The notes beneath the pieces are model-generated. The model was given only the letters and a program-made list of their open reading frames with translations, was not told where the DNA came from and searched no databases. The position numbers were made by a program, and so were the translations under genes. Below are positions 23,701 to 36,548 of a stretch of DNA of 64,000 bases, piece by piece (position 1 is the first letter of the stretch; each line of letters opens with the position of its first letter). The DNA comes from Dicaeum eximium. Its lineage: Eukaryota; Chordata; Aves; Passeriformes; Dicaeidae. The DNA lies in NCBI GenBank assembly GCA_013396995.1, contig VWZP01007456.1, positions 2,195,231 to 2,259,230 on the forward strand. Reading direction: 5' to 3'.

Positions 23701-24309
23701 CTGTGAGGGCTGATACAAGTAGAAAATTGACTTCTTGAAACAATTCCAGATAATGACACAACTGCTCAGTGCATGTCTGGCTGGATGATACGGCAAACTT
23801 TTCTCGAACAATTCATGTAGTATCTCCTATAGTGTGATTGCCCTCAATACTGACTGGAAACAGCCAGTACTGCTGCAGGAATAAGGTTTGCTTTCCTCCC
23901 TTCCTCTGCAGAGCAATTTTAAATCCATATGTTAACAAAGGCAGATAATCTGTAGGGGAAAAAGGTAGGAAAGCAGACCGGCAATGAAAATGATTGTTAG
24001 TTTTAATGCCAATAAGCAGTTTTTACTTCTGTGTGAAAAAATTGTGGATGATGGAATATTTGTGGACTGAGTTACACATACTCATCTCTGTGCACATGTT
24101 CATGATGGGTACATGTAAAAACCTGGCTTGGATATCCATATTAACTTTGGGAATCAATCACAGGCAGGCACACCGAGAAGCCTCTACAAAGCACACACTG
24201 CAAAGGCCAGATCATGTATCTTAACAGACCCCATTGTGCTGGGGATATAAAACAGGAAATTGCTGTGTTAAAGAAAACAATCAAGGAAATACATGGAGAA
24301 GAAACTTAC
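20799..24309 (-). other. ARHGAP28: ARHGAP28 intron 6
   Basis: A 3.5 kb intron with donor GTAAGT. There is an A/C-rich patch near 21860-21905. No exon or mobile element was recognised. Confidence 0.85.
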
Positions 24310-24467
24310 TGGCAAAGCTGAGTCTTCCTTTTTGAACCTCTGGTTTTTCGGCCACTCTTGGGTTTTTGGAAGGACTGTAATGGATTCTGAGAAAGAGACA
24401 TCATAGGACAGCTCTTCTGTTATGGATGGGCTGCCTTTATCTGTTCCACAGTCTAGACAGCTCTTAG
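24310..24467 (-). CDS. ARHGAP28: ARHGAP28 exon E6
   Basis: A 158-base exon, about residues 226-278. The acceptor is CTCTTATTTTCAG and the donor CCA|GTAAGT. It starts with CT of a split alanine codon and reads KSCLDCGTDKGSPSITEELS, then YDVSFSESITVLPKTQEWPK and NQRFKKEDSALP. Human has EELSFEVSYSEMVTEALKRN...KKEDYVLT here. Only the EELS-[YF]-[DE]-VS and KKED pieces are clearly kept, so this linker before the RhoGAP domain evolves fast. Phase is exact on both sides. Confidence 0.92.
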
Positions 24468-27400
24468 CTGAAAATAAGAGAAATTATATATGAATGATGA
24501 ACTGCATTTAGTACAGAGACATTAAAAAATTGAACCAAGACAAAATTCTTGAGAAAGTAATAAAGGAAGTGCTTCAAAGAGGAATTTCAGTGCAAACCAC
24601 AGCATGTTCCTGTTTTGTCTTGAGGAAATAACCCCTTAGAAATAAAACCCCTATTTTCATTTTAGATTATTTAACTTGTTGCTTTCTGTGAGAAAGATAG
24701 TCAAGCTGGAACTTCCTGTTTATCAGGAATTACCAGGTTTTTTAACTCCATCCTTGTCTTCCCAGGCCAGCAAACTGTGGTGGCACTTGTCAAATGAACA
24801 ATTAAAAATAAAAGGTCTTGACAGAAAAATGCTCTTGATACCGTTTCTCAGGTTACTGATGACTTATTTACAATCACAAGACATGATGCATATATTTTAT
24901 GTGGTCATATACACATACTTCTCATTGTTGATAGTTTAGGTGTATAGCACCACAACAGGGCAAAATGTACAATATTCCAGTTTGAAAAAATGCTACATCT
25001 ACTGGCATTTCTAGTAGATATTATGAAATGACTTATTGCTCTTCTCTAAAATTTAGTCACCTCCTTAAATTACTGGATGTCAGAGGAAAATTTTTGATAT
25101 CAGTACAATCAAGTCCAGAAATATGTTATTGTCATGGAGGCCAAAGTGTGATAACATAACTGAGTTACAGGGCTGCCAACTTTTCTGATGGATCTCTAGT
25201 ATCTCAGGTCAATTTTTAGTTTTCTTGTAAGGTTCAGCTCCTAAGTCCAGTTGGGAAGGAATCATAAATTTAACTGAAAGTGAAGTAAAATTTCAGCCCC
25301 CAGTACTACACAGAAGAATTTACTAACATGACACAAGTGTATTCAAAAGCCATGGCAATCAGAAAGTGAATTAAGAAACATTACATGTCTTAGAAACTTG
25401 CCCTGAACAATGGTGATGGGAAGAGCTTTCAAACTAAGAGATGGACATTCTCGTGGAAGGTTGCTGACAATTATCCAGACACTGAGTAGAGGAGAGCTAT
25501 TACTTTCATTAGCACTGCCAATCACTGTCAGGGCAAAGCATTTAAGGGATAACACTGTTCATAGATCAGAATAACAGGGCAGAACTAGGAAAATTATAAA
25601 TTTCTAATACTACAATTTCTGCAGTACTGGAGTAGAAATGTGGAGGAAATACACCTCTTAAATTTGCAACAAGAAAATACATTGATGACATACTTTGGAC
25701 AAATTCTGCATGATATCTCTTACAGATTAATTTTGCATTCCCAGCCTTGCAATGATCAGCATTTTTTAGATGCTGATGCCTCAAGGGCAGCAGTCTGTGT
25801 CTGTAAAATGTTGGTCTTTAATGGGAAACTTTGGTTCCTGCATGACAATAAGCTGACAATGATTCTGAAGAAATATATGCAGCACTGCCCCAAGGTGAAA
25901 GAGGGGACTAACCTCTGAACCACAAAAGGGTCTTTCTGTCTGTCATTTTAGTAAGAGGAAGTGAACACTGGTTACATGTTGTCATACTCACAGCTAACTG
26001 ATTTCCAAACTGGCTTCTGCCCAGGAAGCTGGATACCATTAGAAGATACTGGTGACACTGGAACTGTCTCAAATGTGGGCTGATAGGCAAGGAAAAATGA
26101 TCAGACTGCAGTGAAGGCAAACGTCTGTGGACAGAAACTGCTACAGTTCAAGCAACGGCGTATCATTCTCAGCTTACACTCTCTTGACAAGATTAAACAA
26201 CCTGTTGTGATTCTTCAGAGTACATTTTTCATAGCCAACAATCTACCCTGGACCGCACAGGTTTGGACCATGTGGAGGTCAGTAATACTGCAGCTTGCTG
26301 TACCTAATGAGTCCTGTCCTATAAAATGACTGAAATTAGCTAAGTAAACTGCTGTACAGAATTAGGCTAACTAAAAGGTCTTCCTCAAATTGTAATTCAT
26401 CCTGGCTTTAATCATTTTGGCCACAAATCTTTTTGAAGACTCTCTGGCACATGTTGAATACCTGCTATTCCCAGGGACCTGTCAGAAATCAGTCAGTCTG
26501 CTACCTCTTGTGATTTGGGCACCAGAAAGTTATTAAAGGATGGATGTTCTCCCATAAGTTATACACTAATACTTTTATCAGTGAATTGCAAAAAACAACT
26601 TGAGGGAACAAAGAAACATTTTCTATATTCAAATTCATTTATTTCCACTCCAGAAATCATTCTGCACTTCAGAGAAGTGGCTTGGCAGCCCAGGGAGTGA
26701 CTTTCAAGCAGTGTCACCTCTTCTTAGCAGTGGAGTTTTGGCCTTGTCTTCAGCACTTTTGTGGCTCGTAAAGACAAATCTGAGTGTTTGTGTTCCATGG
26801 GCAATAGCAGCTCAACTATTTGTTCTTGAGTAAAAAAAAAAAAAACAAACAAAAAAACCTAAGGTCAGGAACTATAAAACTGCTCTGAAGGTTACTCAGT
26901 GAAAATTACTACAATGTTCCAAATCTGTCTTGTATTTTTTTCTGCTGTTTGCATCCTTGTGGGAGCCCCTGAAGCCCCAGCCTTTCTCAAACCTGCTGTA
27001 TCACAGGCCCTGAGCCTGATGGAACAGACCCAGTTTTGCAGCTACAGCTGTAGGCCCCCTGAGCCTTTAATACCAGCTCTTTTAATTGCTCTTTAAATTG
27101 CTAAGTCGGCTGTTTATCAACATGTAGAAATGCCTCAGGGCAGAAATTCTGTTTTCCCCTTGTGTAGCCAATGTGTGGGAGAAGTGTTCAGGCTGTTAAA
27201 AAATGTCAGATATTTAAAAGACAGGCAGCTCTTCCATTGGAAGCCTGAAATAACACTGCAGTTGTTTTATTCAATCTTATCCTCTGAGCTATTTGGGTAA
27301 CAAAGTCAGATGTAACATGAATAAAATCTCTCCTGAGAGAGTCCATTCAATGGCTTGTGAACTTGATAGCAAACAGGATCTGAGTCACATGGGCTTCCTT

Positions 27401-28307
27401 TGCCAGATGACTGTAAGGACCACTGATTTTTTAAAAGAGAGAAGTGGATAGTTTTATGTTAAAATCCCCCAATATTTACACAAAAAGCTTCAGGACATAA
27501 AAAAGCACTATCAATTTCAGGTGGGAGAATAGAAGTGGAGAGGATGGCTAAACTTTTCTCAGCAATTTGGGGAAATCAACCATAAAAGTATTTATGCTTC
27601 TGCTTAGGATCCAGATGGAGAAATTAATGGTAAATATAAGCAAATGGCTCATCTACTTTCAGTGCTCAAAATGACTGACCCTGTGAACAATATTCAGGCC
27701 AGATGTACAGTCAGTCAAGTTTATTAAGGAAAAAAAACACTTCCAGCCTTGTTACATGGGTGAAATGAGTCGTGAAGCACCTGCAGCAACCCGGTTCTGA
27801 TAAGCAGAGCAGAGCTGGCAGACACAGATAGAGAAGATGGAGTGGACTGCACACTCCTGCCTGGCACCCAGCAGGGCTGGCAGCAGGCTGCCCTAGCCTG
27901 AGGAATTGAATAATTTGAACTGTGCACAGTAACTGGGGTACCTGAAAATGTCATATTCTCAGTCCCATTCCCCAGCCTCCACTGTGAGAGTGCATAATGA
28001 AACCAAATCTGTCTCTTTTGTGAAAATGTCTTCCTTCCCCCCACCCCCCCCTTCCTTTTTTACTGGGAATAAAACCTTTTTAATGCATTATTTGAAAGAT
28101 CCAGATGATTTCTGTAGGGTAAAAGAAAATTAAAGAACTTTTGAAGACCTTCTCTTAATGAATGTGAAAGACCAAGAGTCAAATTGTGTACTTAAATAAA
28201 CTGGGACAATTTTATTTATTTGCCTGGGGCTCCAGCAAAGGTGAGGCTTCCCATATCCTGATTTCTGACTGGAAGTGATTCATTAGACACACTAAAAGTG
28301 AGCCCAC
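24468..28307 (-). other. ARHGAP28: ARHGAP28 intron 5
   Basis: A 3.8 kb intron with donor GTGGGC. An A-rich run lies at 26831-26861. No exon or mobile element was recognised. Confidence 0.75.
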
Positions 28308-28408
28308 CGTTTACTGCCACAACATACACAGGAACTTCCAATGGTAAGATGAAATCAGAAGAACAAGGAGAGGATGGAGATGAGGTAGATAGTTCTTTAG
28401 TAGCTACC
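28308..28408 (-). CDS. ARHGAP28: ARHGAP28 exon E5 (linker exon)
   Basis: A 101-base exon, about residues 192-226. It reads VATKELSTSSPSSPCSSDF, then ILPLEVPVYVVAVN, ending in G of an alanine codon. Support: joined to E6 it gives VNAKS, against QNAIS in human; the SD..IL.x.[IV]PV pattern fits human DSVAILETIPV; and the donor ACG|GTGGGC has the needed phase. The acceptor (ATGAG|G after a TTTTATATCTTCTAC tract) is the least sure point; TAG two bases on is another option. The serine-rich composition is usual for this linker. About eight residues fewer than human. Confidence 0.62.
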
Positions 28409-31400
28409 CTCATTGTAGAAGATATAAAACCAAATCATTGGAGCACCAAAAAGACCAAATTTTATTTTCAGTCCTGCAGCTAAAGGAAATAAATGCAAAG
28501 GAGCATAACCTTATGGCTCTGGCCAGGATACTATTTGCTCATGCTTTGAATATATTCCTATTTCCAAGCACTGAAATCACAAACACCTTTTCATGCAAAT
28601 AGCTCTGGGTTAGTAAGTGATTCTTCTTTAACTAGGACATGATTCTGTCATGCATTGCTGAAGTAAAATGCTTGTAAAAACTCTTCAGGAGTTTTAGTTA
28701 ATTGCAACATACAGGTCTGGGCTGTTAATGGGCACAGGGCTTCATTTCCTCTCTCCAATGCCAGAATCAATGTATGTGTGTCCCCCCATTTGTATTCTGC
28801 CCTTGATTTTTCTAAGCCCTGAGCACTAGCAGAGCCAATACCTTCTGATGGAAGCAGCAGGGTACCAGCAGTAAGGAAAATCAGGCCACTGTGATTAATA
28901 AACCATTCAATTTAAAACTCAGTAGTGTGGCTGTCCGGCGAGTCTGCTGGCTGCAGACCTGTCTGAAGCACAGCAAAAGCACCTCAGCTGGGACAGGCTG
29001 CTCTGCTTGCCAAGGTGTGGCTCTTCTAAGGGTGATGTACCACAGGGGTAGCATTTTGCCCCTAGGGATCACAGCTCCTTTCCAGGACAGGCAACAGAAA
29101 AAAAAAAAACAAAAACCCACCAAAACAACAAAAAAACCAAAGCTACCAAGCAAGAAGAGGAATAGCTGCATTTCTTTTATTTCAGTCTATTTTGTTTGTT
29201 AAGGGGACACTCCTGCCATGAGGGCATGGACCTCAAGGCAGGATGGCTGGAGAAGCACCCTTTGTTCTGTGTTGACCCATGCAGAGCCTGGCCACTAGGC
29301 AGTAGCAGCAAAACATCTAGCAGGCAGGTTTTTTTTCAGAACAGAGAGAAGAAAAACTAGGGCAAATCTGTCTTTTTCTTCCCCCACTCCAGATGACAAC
29401 TAATTTATGCCTGTTTAGTGGTTTCCTAAATCTCATCTCAGGTGACCCTAGTGAGCTAATCACTTTTTCTGTCATCATTAGCCAAGGAAGAGAGTAATCC
29501 ATCCTGTGACCAATCCCTCTAGGCTATTGTGGTTCTTAGGTTGTTGGGAAGAGTGTGTAAATCCATTCTCCTAATGGGGAGGATTATAGAGTTATGTGAA
29601 ACAATTAGAGCTGGTTTGCTATCTGCAGCGCGTTCTATTTACTTCTGCCCTTCCCAACTAAAAGGCAGGATGGGAAAGCAAAACTGCAGGTCATTTCAAG
29701 CAGTCTCCTCACCAGCCTCTCCTCCCCAGCTGTGCTGGAAAGATTTGCCACTCCCTATCTTCTGCCACTTGCCACTTTTCTTTTGGCTGGGCTTTTTTTA
29801 ATGGGCTTGTCTTCCCTAAACTGATAAATCACAAAGATTCTCTGGCAGCTGTAGGGCCATGCCCAAAGAGGCAGCAAAACACCAGGGACTGCTGATACCC
29901 CCTTAAAACGACTACCTGGGAAACCCTCAGGTCAGGGACACAAGCCCTCCTGAAGTGTGTTTATCCCTGAAGGGCTGATAATTAGGACAAAGTTTCTAAA
30001 TCCCATAACAAGGAGCAGAGATAGGAGCGCTGGTGAATAGGAAAATTAGAGTGTTGGGGCCTTGCAGGCTTTTAGAAATACAGTGCTTCAGAGTCTGTTG
30101 GAGGGAGGTGATGGTGTGCTCTGCAGTTGTGATTGGGCATCTGGGTTTAACATCTAGGTCAGCACCTGCAGAACTGCATATTTTTGTGGGAAGAAGAATT
30201 AGAAGACTTAATTACTTATTTGATTTTATCTTTTAGACTTGCACAATGCAGAACTAGTAAGCGAACCGAATTTTGGAGGAGAAAAAACATTGAAGGACAA
30301 TTGCTCTGAACATCCAAATTCCTTTTGCCAGTGAGAAACTTTATCAAGTAAGAAGGGGATAATAAGCAGGTAAAAAATAAATCAATATTGTGCCCATCTG
30401 AGAGGAAATGTACAATGCTTATTTGGTTGATTGAAATTATTAGAAAACTCAAGATTTTGTAAAAAAAATTAAACACCTTATGGTTTACAGATACTTGAAT
30501 CAGGAGAAGTGAGCTGGAAGTACCATCAGCTTTTTAATGTTCATGCAAACATGCCTGCTATCTGTCATGAAGGAAAGTCTGCCCACAGGAAACTACAGGA
30601 TGCTTCTGGATGTATTTGTGGCATATGTGCAAGAGGTTAAAAAGAATCCAGATATTTAATTTGGAAACAAATAGGTTAAATATGTGGACATTATATCTTT
30701 GTAATTTTAATATAACTATTTTATATAGTTATAAAATTAACTTGGTGCTATTTTATAGCAGCTACAATTTTGTTCCAAATTTTTTTTTTTAATAATCCAG
30801 GATATCAAGCCTTGAGGAGATGGTAGAACAAACAGGAAAGGACAAAGCAATGCCATAATGAAAAATAGTTTCTTGGAGTTTCATAATGGCAACAATTTTA
30901 ATATTAATTTCAAAGGAGCTTGTGACCTTATTGGTGACTCCCATTTAACATATCATGAGTGATAAATGTAAAATCACACGTGTTGCTTTGAGCAGTGGAC
31001 TAAACTCACACAGTTGACTGCATTCACCAGAATCAAAACATGTACTGATAGGAGCTGCAGTGTTCAGAGCTATCCTCAGGGAAAAGTGGATGAAACCTCC
31101 AGAGGTACTGCTGACTTCTAAAGCCATGAAGCAAATGAACAGTTTATAGGTTTTCATTTGCTATGTAAGTGAAATGTAACTGCCAGTATACCAGTTACAA
31201 TCGTGCTGGCAGGTGTTTAATTGCTTATGCATATTTGAACCCCAGTTGCTTCATTAGACAAGTTTTACTTCACCAGTGAGACTGCTGAGTAAATAGCAAG
31301 TGTCCCCAGAAGCCATAAAAAATTTGAATAGCTGCCAATAGTAACTTACCAATTTCCAAAAAACAAAGGAGTAAATGTTAGTCTTGACATGAGGCTGCAG

Positions 31401-31652
31401 GAGGAAGGCTGGCAACAGATACAACTTCATGTTACAGGTTAGTTACAAAACTGTATACCATGGTATCTGGTTTCTTCCTTTCCTCTCAAATGTACTGTAT
31501 ACATCATTAAAAGTCTGGTCTTAGGGTCAGAAACTGCTAATGGCTTTCTGTGCATTGTCAGCAGGAAAGGGTTCCTGTCTGGCAGAAACTTTGGTGAGCT
31601 ACTTGCAAAGTGCATAAAAATTAAGATCAAAGGCATGCCCAAGGATACTTAC
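28409..31652 (-). other. ARHGAP28: ARHGAP28 intron region between E3 and E5
   Basis: A 3.2 kb stretch that must hold at least one more coding exon, because E3 ends in phase 0 and E5 has no phase-0 acceptor. Only a weak candidate was found (31350-31408). An A-rich patch lies at 29099-29140 and a perfect 9-base hairpin at 30711-30733. Confidence 0.7.
31350..31408 (-). CDS. ARHGAP28: Candidate ARHGAP28 exon E4
   Basis: A 59-base candidate with acceptor CTGTTGCCAG and a strong donor, ATTG|GTAAGT. It would read PSSCSLMSRLTFTPLFFGN and leave two bases (TG) that complete a codon with E5. Its length and phase are exactly what is needed between E3 and E5, and it brings the total to a whole number of codons. 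But its protein hardly resembles the human text here. A rival acceptor at 31395 (CTCCTGCAG) gives a 45-base exon that does not correct the phase. Treat it as a hypothesis. Confidence 0.25.
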
Positions 31653-31870
31653 AGAAGAGTCACTGGTGCCAAAGATGTCTCGCACATCCCGGACTGTGTG
31701 CTTGTTCTTCTTCCTCAGGGTCTGGGTGTAGGTGTTGTACCTCTTCTGTACAGCAGCAGCTTGAGTTCTGGTCAGAGTGGACAGCAGGGCTTGGCCATCC
31801 TCCTCTTCAGCTCCTGAGATCAACGTGGATAAACCTACATCTTGCAGCCATTCTGCCTCCAGCTCCCCTT
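31653..31870 (-). CDS. ARHGAP28: ARHGAP28 exon E3
   Basis: A 218-base exon, about residues 100-172. The acceptor is CTTCCTCCACAG and the donor TCT|GTAAGT. It begins with AA of a split glutamate codon and reads GELEAEWLQDVGLSTLISG, then EEEDGQALLSTLTRTQAAAV, QKRYNTYTQTLRKKNK and RDVRDIFGTSDSS. Human is nearly the same through RDVRDIFG. This is a conserved N-terminal block shared with ARHGAP18 and ARHGAP40 (WL.D.GLS.L.....D...LLSTLTRTQ). Its function is not clear from the sequence. Confidence 0.98.
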
Positions 31871-34800
31871 CTGTGGAGGAAGACAGCATGTTAATAAGCC
31901 TGGCAGAAAAGGGAGAGGAGGCTGAAGGAAAGAAGTTGGCATGATGGTCTGCTACCACAGCCTTTACCTTGAGAATACTCTAATCCCAATCTTTCTTAGG
32001 CCACAAGTGCAAGTTAAGTTAGTTTTTTAAACATATTGTCAACTTTCTGCTTGTCAGTGTCTGCACAAGAGAGGCTTATGAAGAGAACAGAAGAAGCATT
32101 TAATCAGCATATGTGTGTGAAGAAGGCAGCAGAGTAACCAGCCTGACAAAGCAAGGTCCCTAAAAATTAACCCCTAATTCAAAAGCAGAAATCCCTTCAG
32201 TTACCATTTATGCCACGCTCACCATTTGTAGCGTGGTGTACTGGAGAAAGCCATTTGGCTTATGGAAATAAAATCAGTATTCCAATTCAAATAAACAGAA
32301 ATACTGGAGGTGTGTATACAACAGAATAATGTATTTACACACTCATGATGCAATTTCAGATTCCAGAGGGTTGGCTGGTAGCTAGTGAAGAAGCCACACT
32401 GAGAGAAGGGTGATGTCCACCTAGTCCAATTGCTTGTTTTGAACAAGATGATTAAGAACCAGAGCTGCTCACTAAAGAACAAGACTAAGGAAAGGCTAGG
32501 TGTCCAAGAGGTCATGTAAGGAGGGAAGATGCAGAAATAGCCATCCTTGCATGCTAGGTATCACCCTAACTTCTAATTATTACAGACTCACTAGCAGTGT
32601 ACACCCCAGTGTTTCTTGGGATCTCAGTTAGTGATTAATACCTCCTCTAATCTGTTCAATACCTGCTTCCCAACTTGTTCAATACTACAATTGGTTCCAT
32701 AGTGAGGGTATGCCTCGTGGGAAGAATTGTTTTCTATCCTGGCTCTATTGGACATGGCAGAAGCTTCTGGCATCTTTTTACAGAGCTACACCTGCAGTCC
32801 CCTCACTATCAAAACCTTCAAAACCTGCCCATGTGCCCAGGTTTTCAGCTTGCTACTGGTTACCTGAAATGAATATGCCCTGTCATTATCTGACTGTGAG
32901 AAGGTCCCAATCTACCTTCTCTGAATCATTCAGTAATTTTAAATTTTGCTGTCACTGCTTTTTGATTTGCGTTCTTTTTAAAATAAACAGTTACAGTCTT
33001 TTAAAATCTCTCTTCACTAGCTGAGCAGTAAGCTGCTTGATACAAGACAGTAATTTCATTCCAGCCCTGACTGAAGAAGAGGTACTACAAATAAACATGT
33101 CAAACAGGAAATGGATTAATTTGCAGCATGTTCTATAAAACAACTAGTCAATGCACTTATTGTTCTCGTCTCAGCACCAGTCTTAATAGCAGGTTGGTAT
33201 TTCCACTCTCCCTTTATTGCCTCTTCTTGACATCAGAATGCAGGCTGATTGATGGACACCAGTTTGCTGCACTTTGGCAGTTAGACACACAAAAGAGAAA
33301 ATTACAGGACTGGGCTGTAGGGACAAGCAAAAGCATCTCATGCATGTACCATCACTGACTTCATTGTTAACTGCCCTGCCTCTTTACAAAGCACTACAAA
33401 AATAGCTGCTTCTAAACCCCCTGCTCTGTGTTAGCCAGGGGTGTGACCAGCGCTGTATCCCATGAAATAGCTTCTCTCTGCTCTTATCCTTTCTGTATCC
33501 ACAGACAGGATGAAGACTGTTCATTTTCCTTCTCTGTAAGCTTTGAACCAGTGGTTCTTCTGCCACTTTCACTCTTCTTTTTAAGCAGGTCTCTTCTCTT
33601 CCTTGTGTGCTGCTGTTGGAGCCACATCTGTCCATGTTTCAGCTTTCAAATTACATTAATTTTAGCTTTTGTCCTGACATATTCTTTCCAAGAATTGAGC
33701 TTGTAATCAAACTTGCTATGAAAAATAGCAGGGCAGACATTAAATTCTGCCTGCTTACTAGTGACCCTGTGACTTGTTTCTCTGGCTTTTCCCATTCCAA
33801 CCACACACAAACAATTGACTAAGATATACCAACAGCAATCAGGGAAGTAAAACTATTAAAGAAAATAAACTTACACATTAAAAAATGCTCAAAATTTTAT
33901 GACATATTGGTATTAGATTAAGGGTAACCCCCCATGTTGTTTTAGAAACCATTATTTTTAGAGTGTTAGGTACTTATACAGCATGGTCTTGATACTGTGT
34001 TTGATTCTGCTCCACCAGAAGACAGATAATTAAGAGGGTAATTCTCTTTTTCTCATAGAGTTTGCTAGGAAAGAGGTGTGTCTTGCTTTGAATCTCAGAT
34101 ATAACCTGAAATAGCCCAGAGATATAACCTTAAATAACTCACAGCATTCAACCCTTGTAACAAAAGTTGTAAATCAATTCTGCACAGCATGGACATCTTA
34201 AATACACCATGACTTTCTCTTCCCCTACATTTTCATCCCTTGTGTCACTTGTCATGATCTTCTGTTCCTTTTTGATTATATTTGCTAACATCAACAGAAT
34301 AAGTATGCTGTTTTCTGCCCTTTGCACATGATGTCTGGCAAAACCCATTGAGGTTTTGACAGTCATGCCTGCCTGGCTTCTATCACCCTTTGGAGTCCTT
34401 CTTAAGGATCTTCATCTCCTCATCTCAAAGACATCTGAAAAGGGTGATGAATATTTGCTTTTATTTTGCCCTGAGGGTTTCCACATTGATTTTTAGTGTT
34501 TTGATCATTGGCAGGGAGTATTATCCTATTAAGACCTTAATAGAACTCACTATTATTTCCAAGATCTATAATCCCACACTGAATATATTCCTGATGTTAA
34601 TAACTAGGACAAACACTGCCTTATTGTGTGTAGGTGTATGCAATACATATATATATGTTTAACACAACAATATGAAGGTAAATGAAGTGTGGAGATGTAT
34701 TGCATTTTGACTTGTAGTCTCATTTTTAATTCAGGGCAGAGGGGAAAAATCAATGTGATATAATGAGGTGTACTCAGACAAAGGGTAACATGGGACTGCA

Positions 34801-36348
34801 GCAGAGTTTGGGCTGTTGAGAAGATTTAGTTCAGCAGTGATGAAACTGATGGAAAAGTTTCTGGAAAATAAGCTCCTGTATTGCCTTGTCCTGCTAAGTT
34901 ACCCAGCTTGGCAGCTCACAGATTCGTGTCATTCCCCTGACTGTGCAGACAAGTCAGGGACTGCTGTGAGTTCGTGCAGGCAATTGCACAGAGGAGGCAC
35001 CAAGAGGCTGACAATCTTTTTATGGAGTCTCCAAGATAAAGAGTATGATCAGACAGGAGTTTTCCCAATAAGGAGCAGAGGAGTGCAGAACAGCGAATTT
35101 AGGCTGACTGACCATAACCCTCACAGCAAACCAAGATTTCTGGTGAACTGGTCCTCTCCCTCTGCTTCCAGGAGAGCCCAGCTGGAAACAAGTGAATGGG
35201 AGGTGTTTCCCGTGGAAAAAGTACATGGTTGGAGCTAGGTACCCCTGCATGGGTTACTAACCATGACTGGTTGCATATTTGATTGCTTAATAAAGTAGTA
35301 CTTTTCCACCATTCTTCCTGGTAGCAGAATTAATCACATCCCATTGCACGTCAAGGTAGAAGAAATACATCATCACTCATGTTAATAATTGCATAGAAAG
35401 AACATGCCATTGTTTCAAAATCTATCCCTACATCAGTAGTTAACAGACCAGTGGCCAGGAGCCACAGAAGGGTTGCAGCAGTTATCAGCAGGTCACAACC
35501 TCAGAAGAAATTTGGTTTAATTGTATAGTAACACCTGGTATTTTGTGTTACACAATATAATGCATTTGTGACTGGGGTCCTAACTGGAAAAAAAAAAATC
35601 CCCAGTGTTCTAGATGTTATCAAATCATCTAACACAAAGCTGTATTGCAACAGGCTAGCACATATTGCATGTTTATCCAAATACAGTACCTAACAAGAGA
35701 GAGGAAAACATTAAGGTAACAGAATGAGGCAGTAATATCTTCAGGATATGTATAAGTGATGAATGAATTTGGTCAAGTGGGGAATCTGAACAATGTAGGC
35801 AACCCTGCATTCAGACTTATCTCTAAACTCTCCTTGAATGATATCTTAATTGGGCAATTTCAGAGAAACAGGCAAATATCTAATTCCTGACAGCAGAAAA
35901 CAGCATCTAACCAAAAATTGCTTCAAGACTTTAATAATTTCTGAATCATATCCCACCAAAAGCCAGAAAGTTTAAAATTATAGCATACCAAATTAACATT
36001 TTACTACTCTAAATATTTTGGTTTAATCTATTTAATGCTGGAAATTTAGTTTTCATTGAGTGCCTTTCTATTCTGAATTACACCGTATCTGTCCTCCCGA
36101 AGCACAAATAAATCAATGCAATGAAACTCACTTCAGAAGTTAATTACTGGCTCCAGTGCATGGAGCAGACAATTACTGTTTCTTGTCATTGATTGACTGT
36201 GATGTTCAGAAGTGGAGCTACAATGACCACAGATCCACACTAGTACTTCTTCTCAGACTGAGTGATGCGAGGAAGAGGATCAGGGCATGACTCTTTGGAG
36301 AGGAGGCAAAGCCAGGGCATGAGGAGTAAGTGGTGTTCACGTGCTCAC
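31871..36348 (-). other. ARHGAP28: ARHGAP28 intron 2
   Basis: A 4.5 kb AT-rich intron with donor GTGAGC. A 140-codon open frame on the + strand near 34.8-35.2 kb looks like nothing I know. No mobile element was recognised. Confidence 0.85.
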
Positions 36349-36548
36349 CATCAGCAGGTTTGAACTCCAAGAGCATCGCTTCTTCAGCTCCATCTTCTCT
36401 GCTCTCCTTGATGCTCTCTACTTCACACCAGAAGTCCTCCATGGAAGTGCTGTCCATGGAAACCTGCGAATTGGAGCGACTGAAGGCAGGAGGGACGGAC
36501 TCGTTGGAAAGCATCCTGTTAATTCTTCGACAGCGAGACAGAGACTTT
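36349..36548 (-). CDS. ARHGAP28: ARHGAP28 exon E2
   Basis: A 200-base exon, about residues 33-100. The acceptor is CTTTCTCTTTTCAG and the donor GATG|GTGAGC. It begins with A of a split arginine codon and reads KSLSRCRRINRMLSNESVPP, then AFSRSNSQVSMDSTSMEDFW and CEVESIKESREDG...EFKPAD. Human has RCRRINRMLSNES, AFSRSNSEASVDSASMEDFW and ESIKDS. The RSNS.xSxDSxS run is serine-rich and looks like a phosphorylation-prone segment (inference). The methionine in INRML (about residue 45) is a possible alternative start. Confidence 0.97.

Noticed and set aside
31350..31394. A 45-base version of candidate exon E4 using the CTCCTGCAG acceptor
   Set aside because: It is a multiple of three and so cannot reconcile the phases of E3 and E5; the 59-base version can.
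34816..35238. A 140-codon open frame on the + strand in intron 2
   Set aside because: No recognisable motif; located inside an intron on the other strand; length is within chance for 64 kb.
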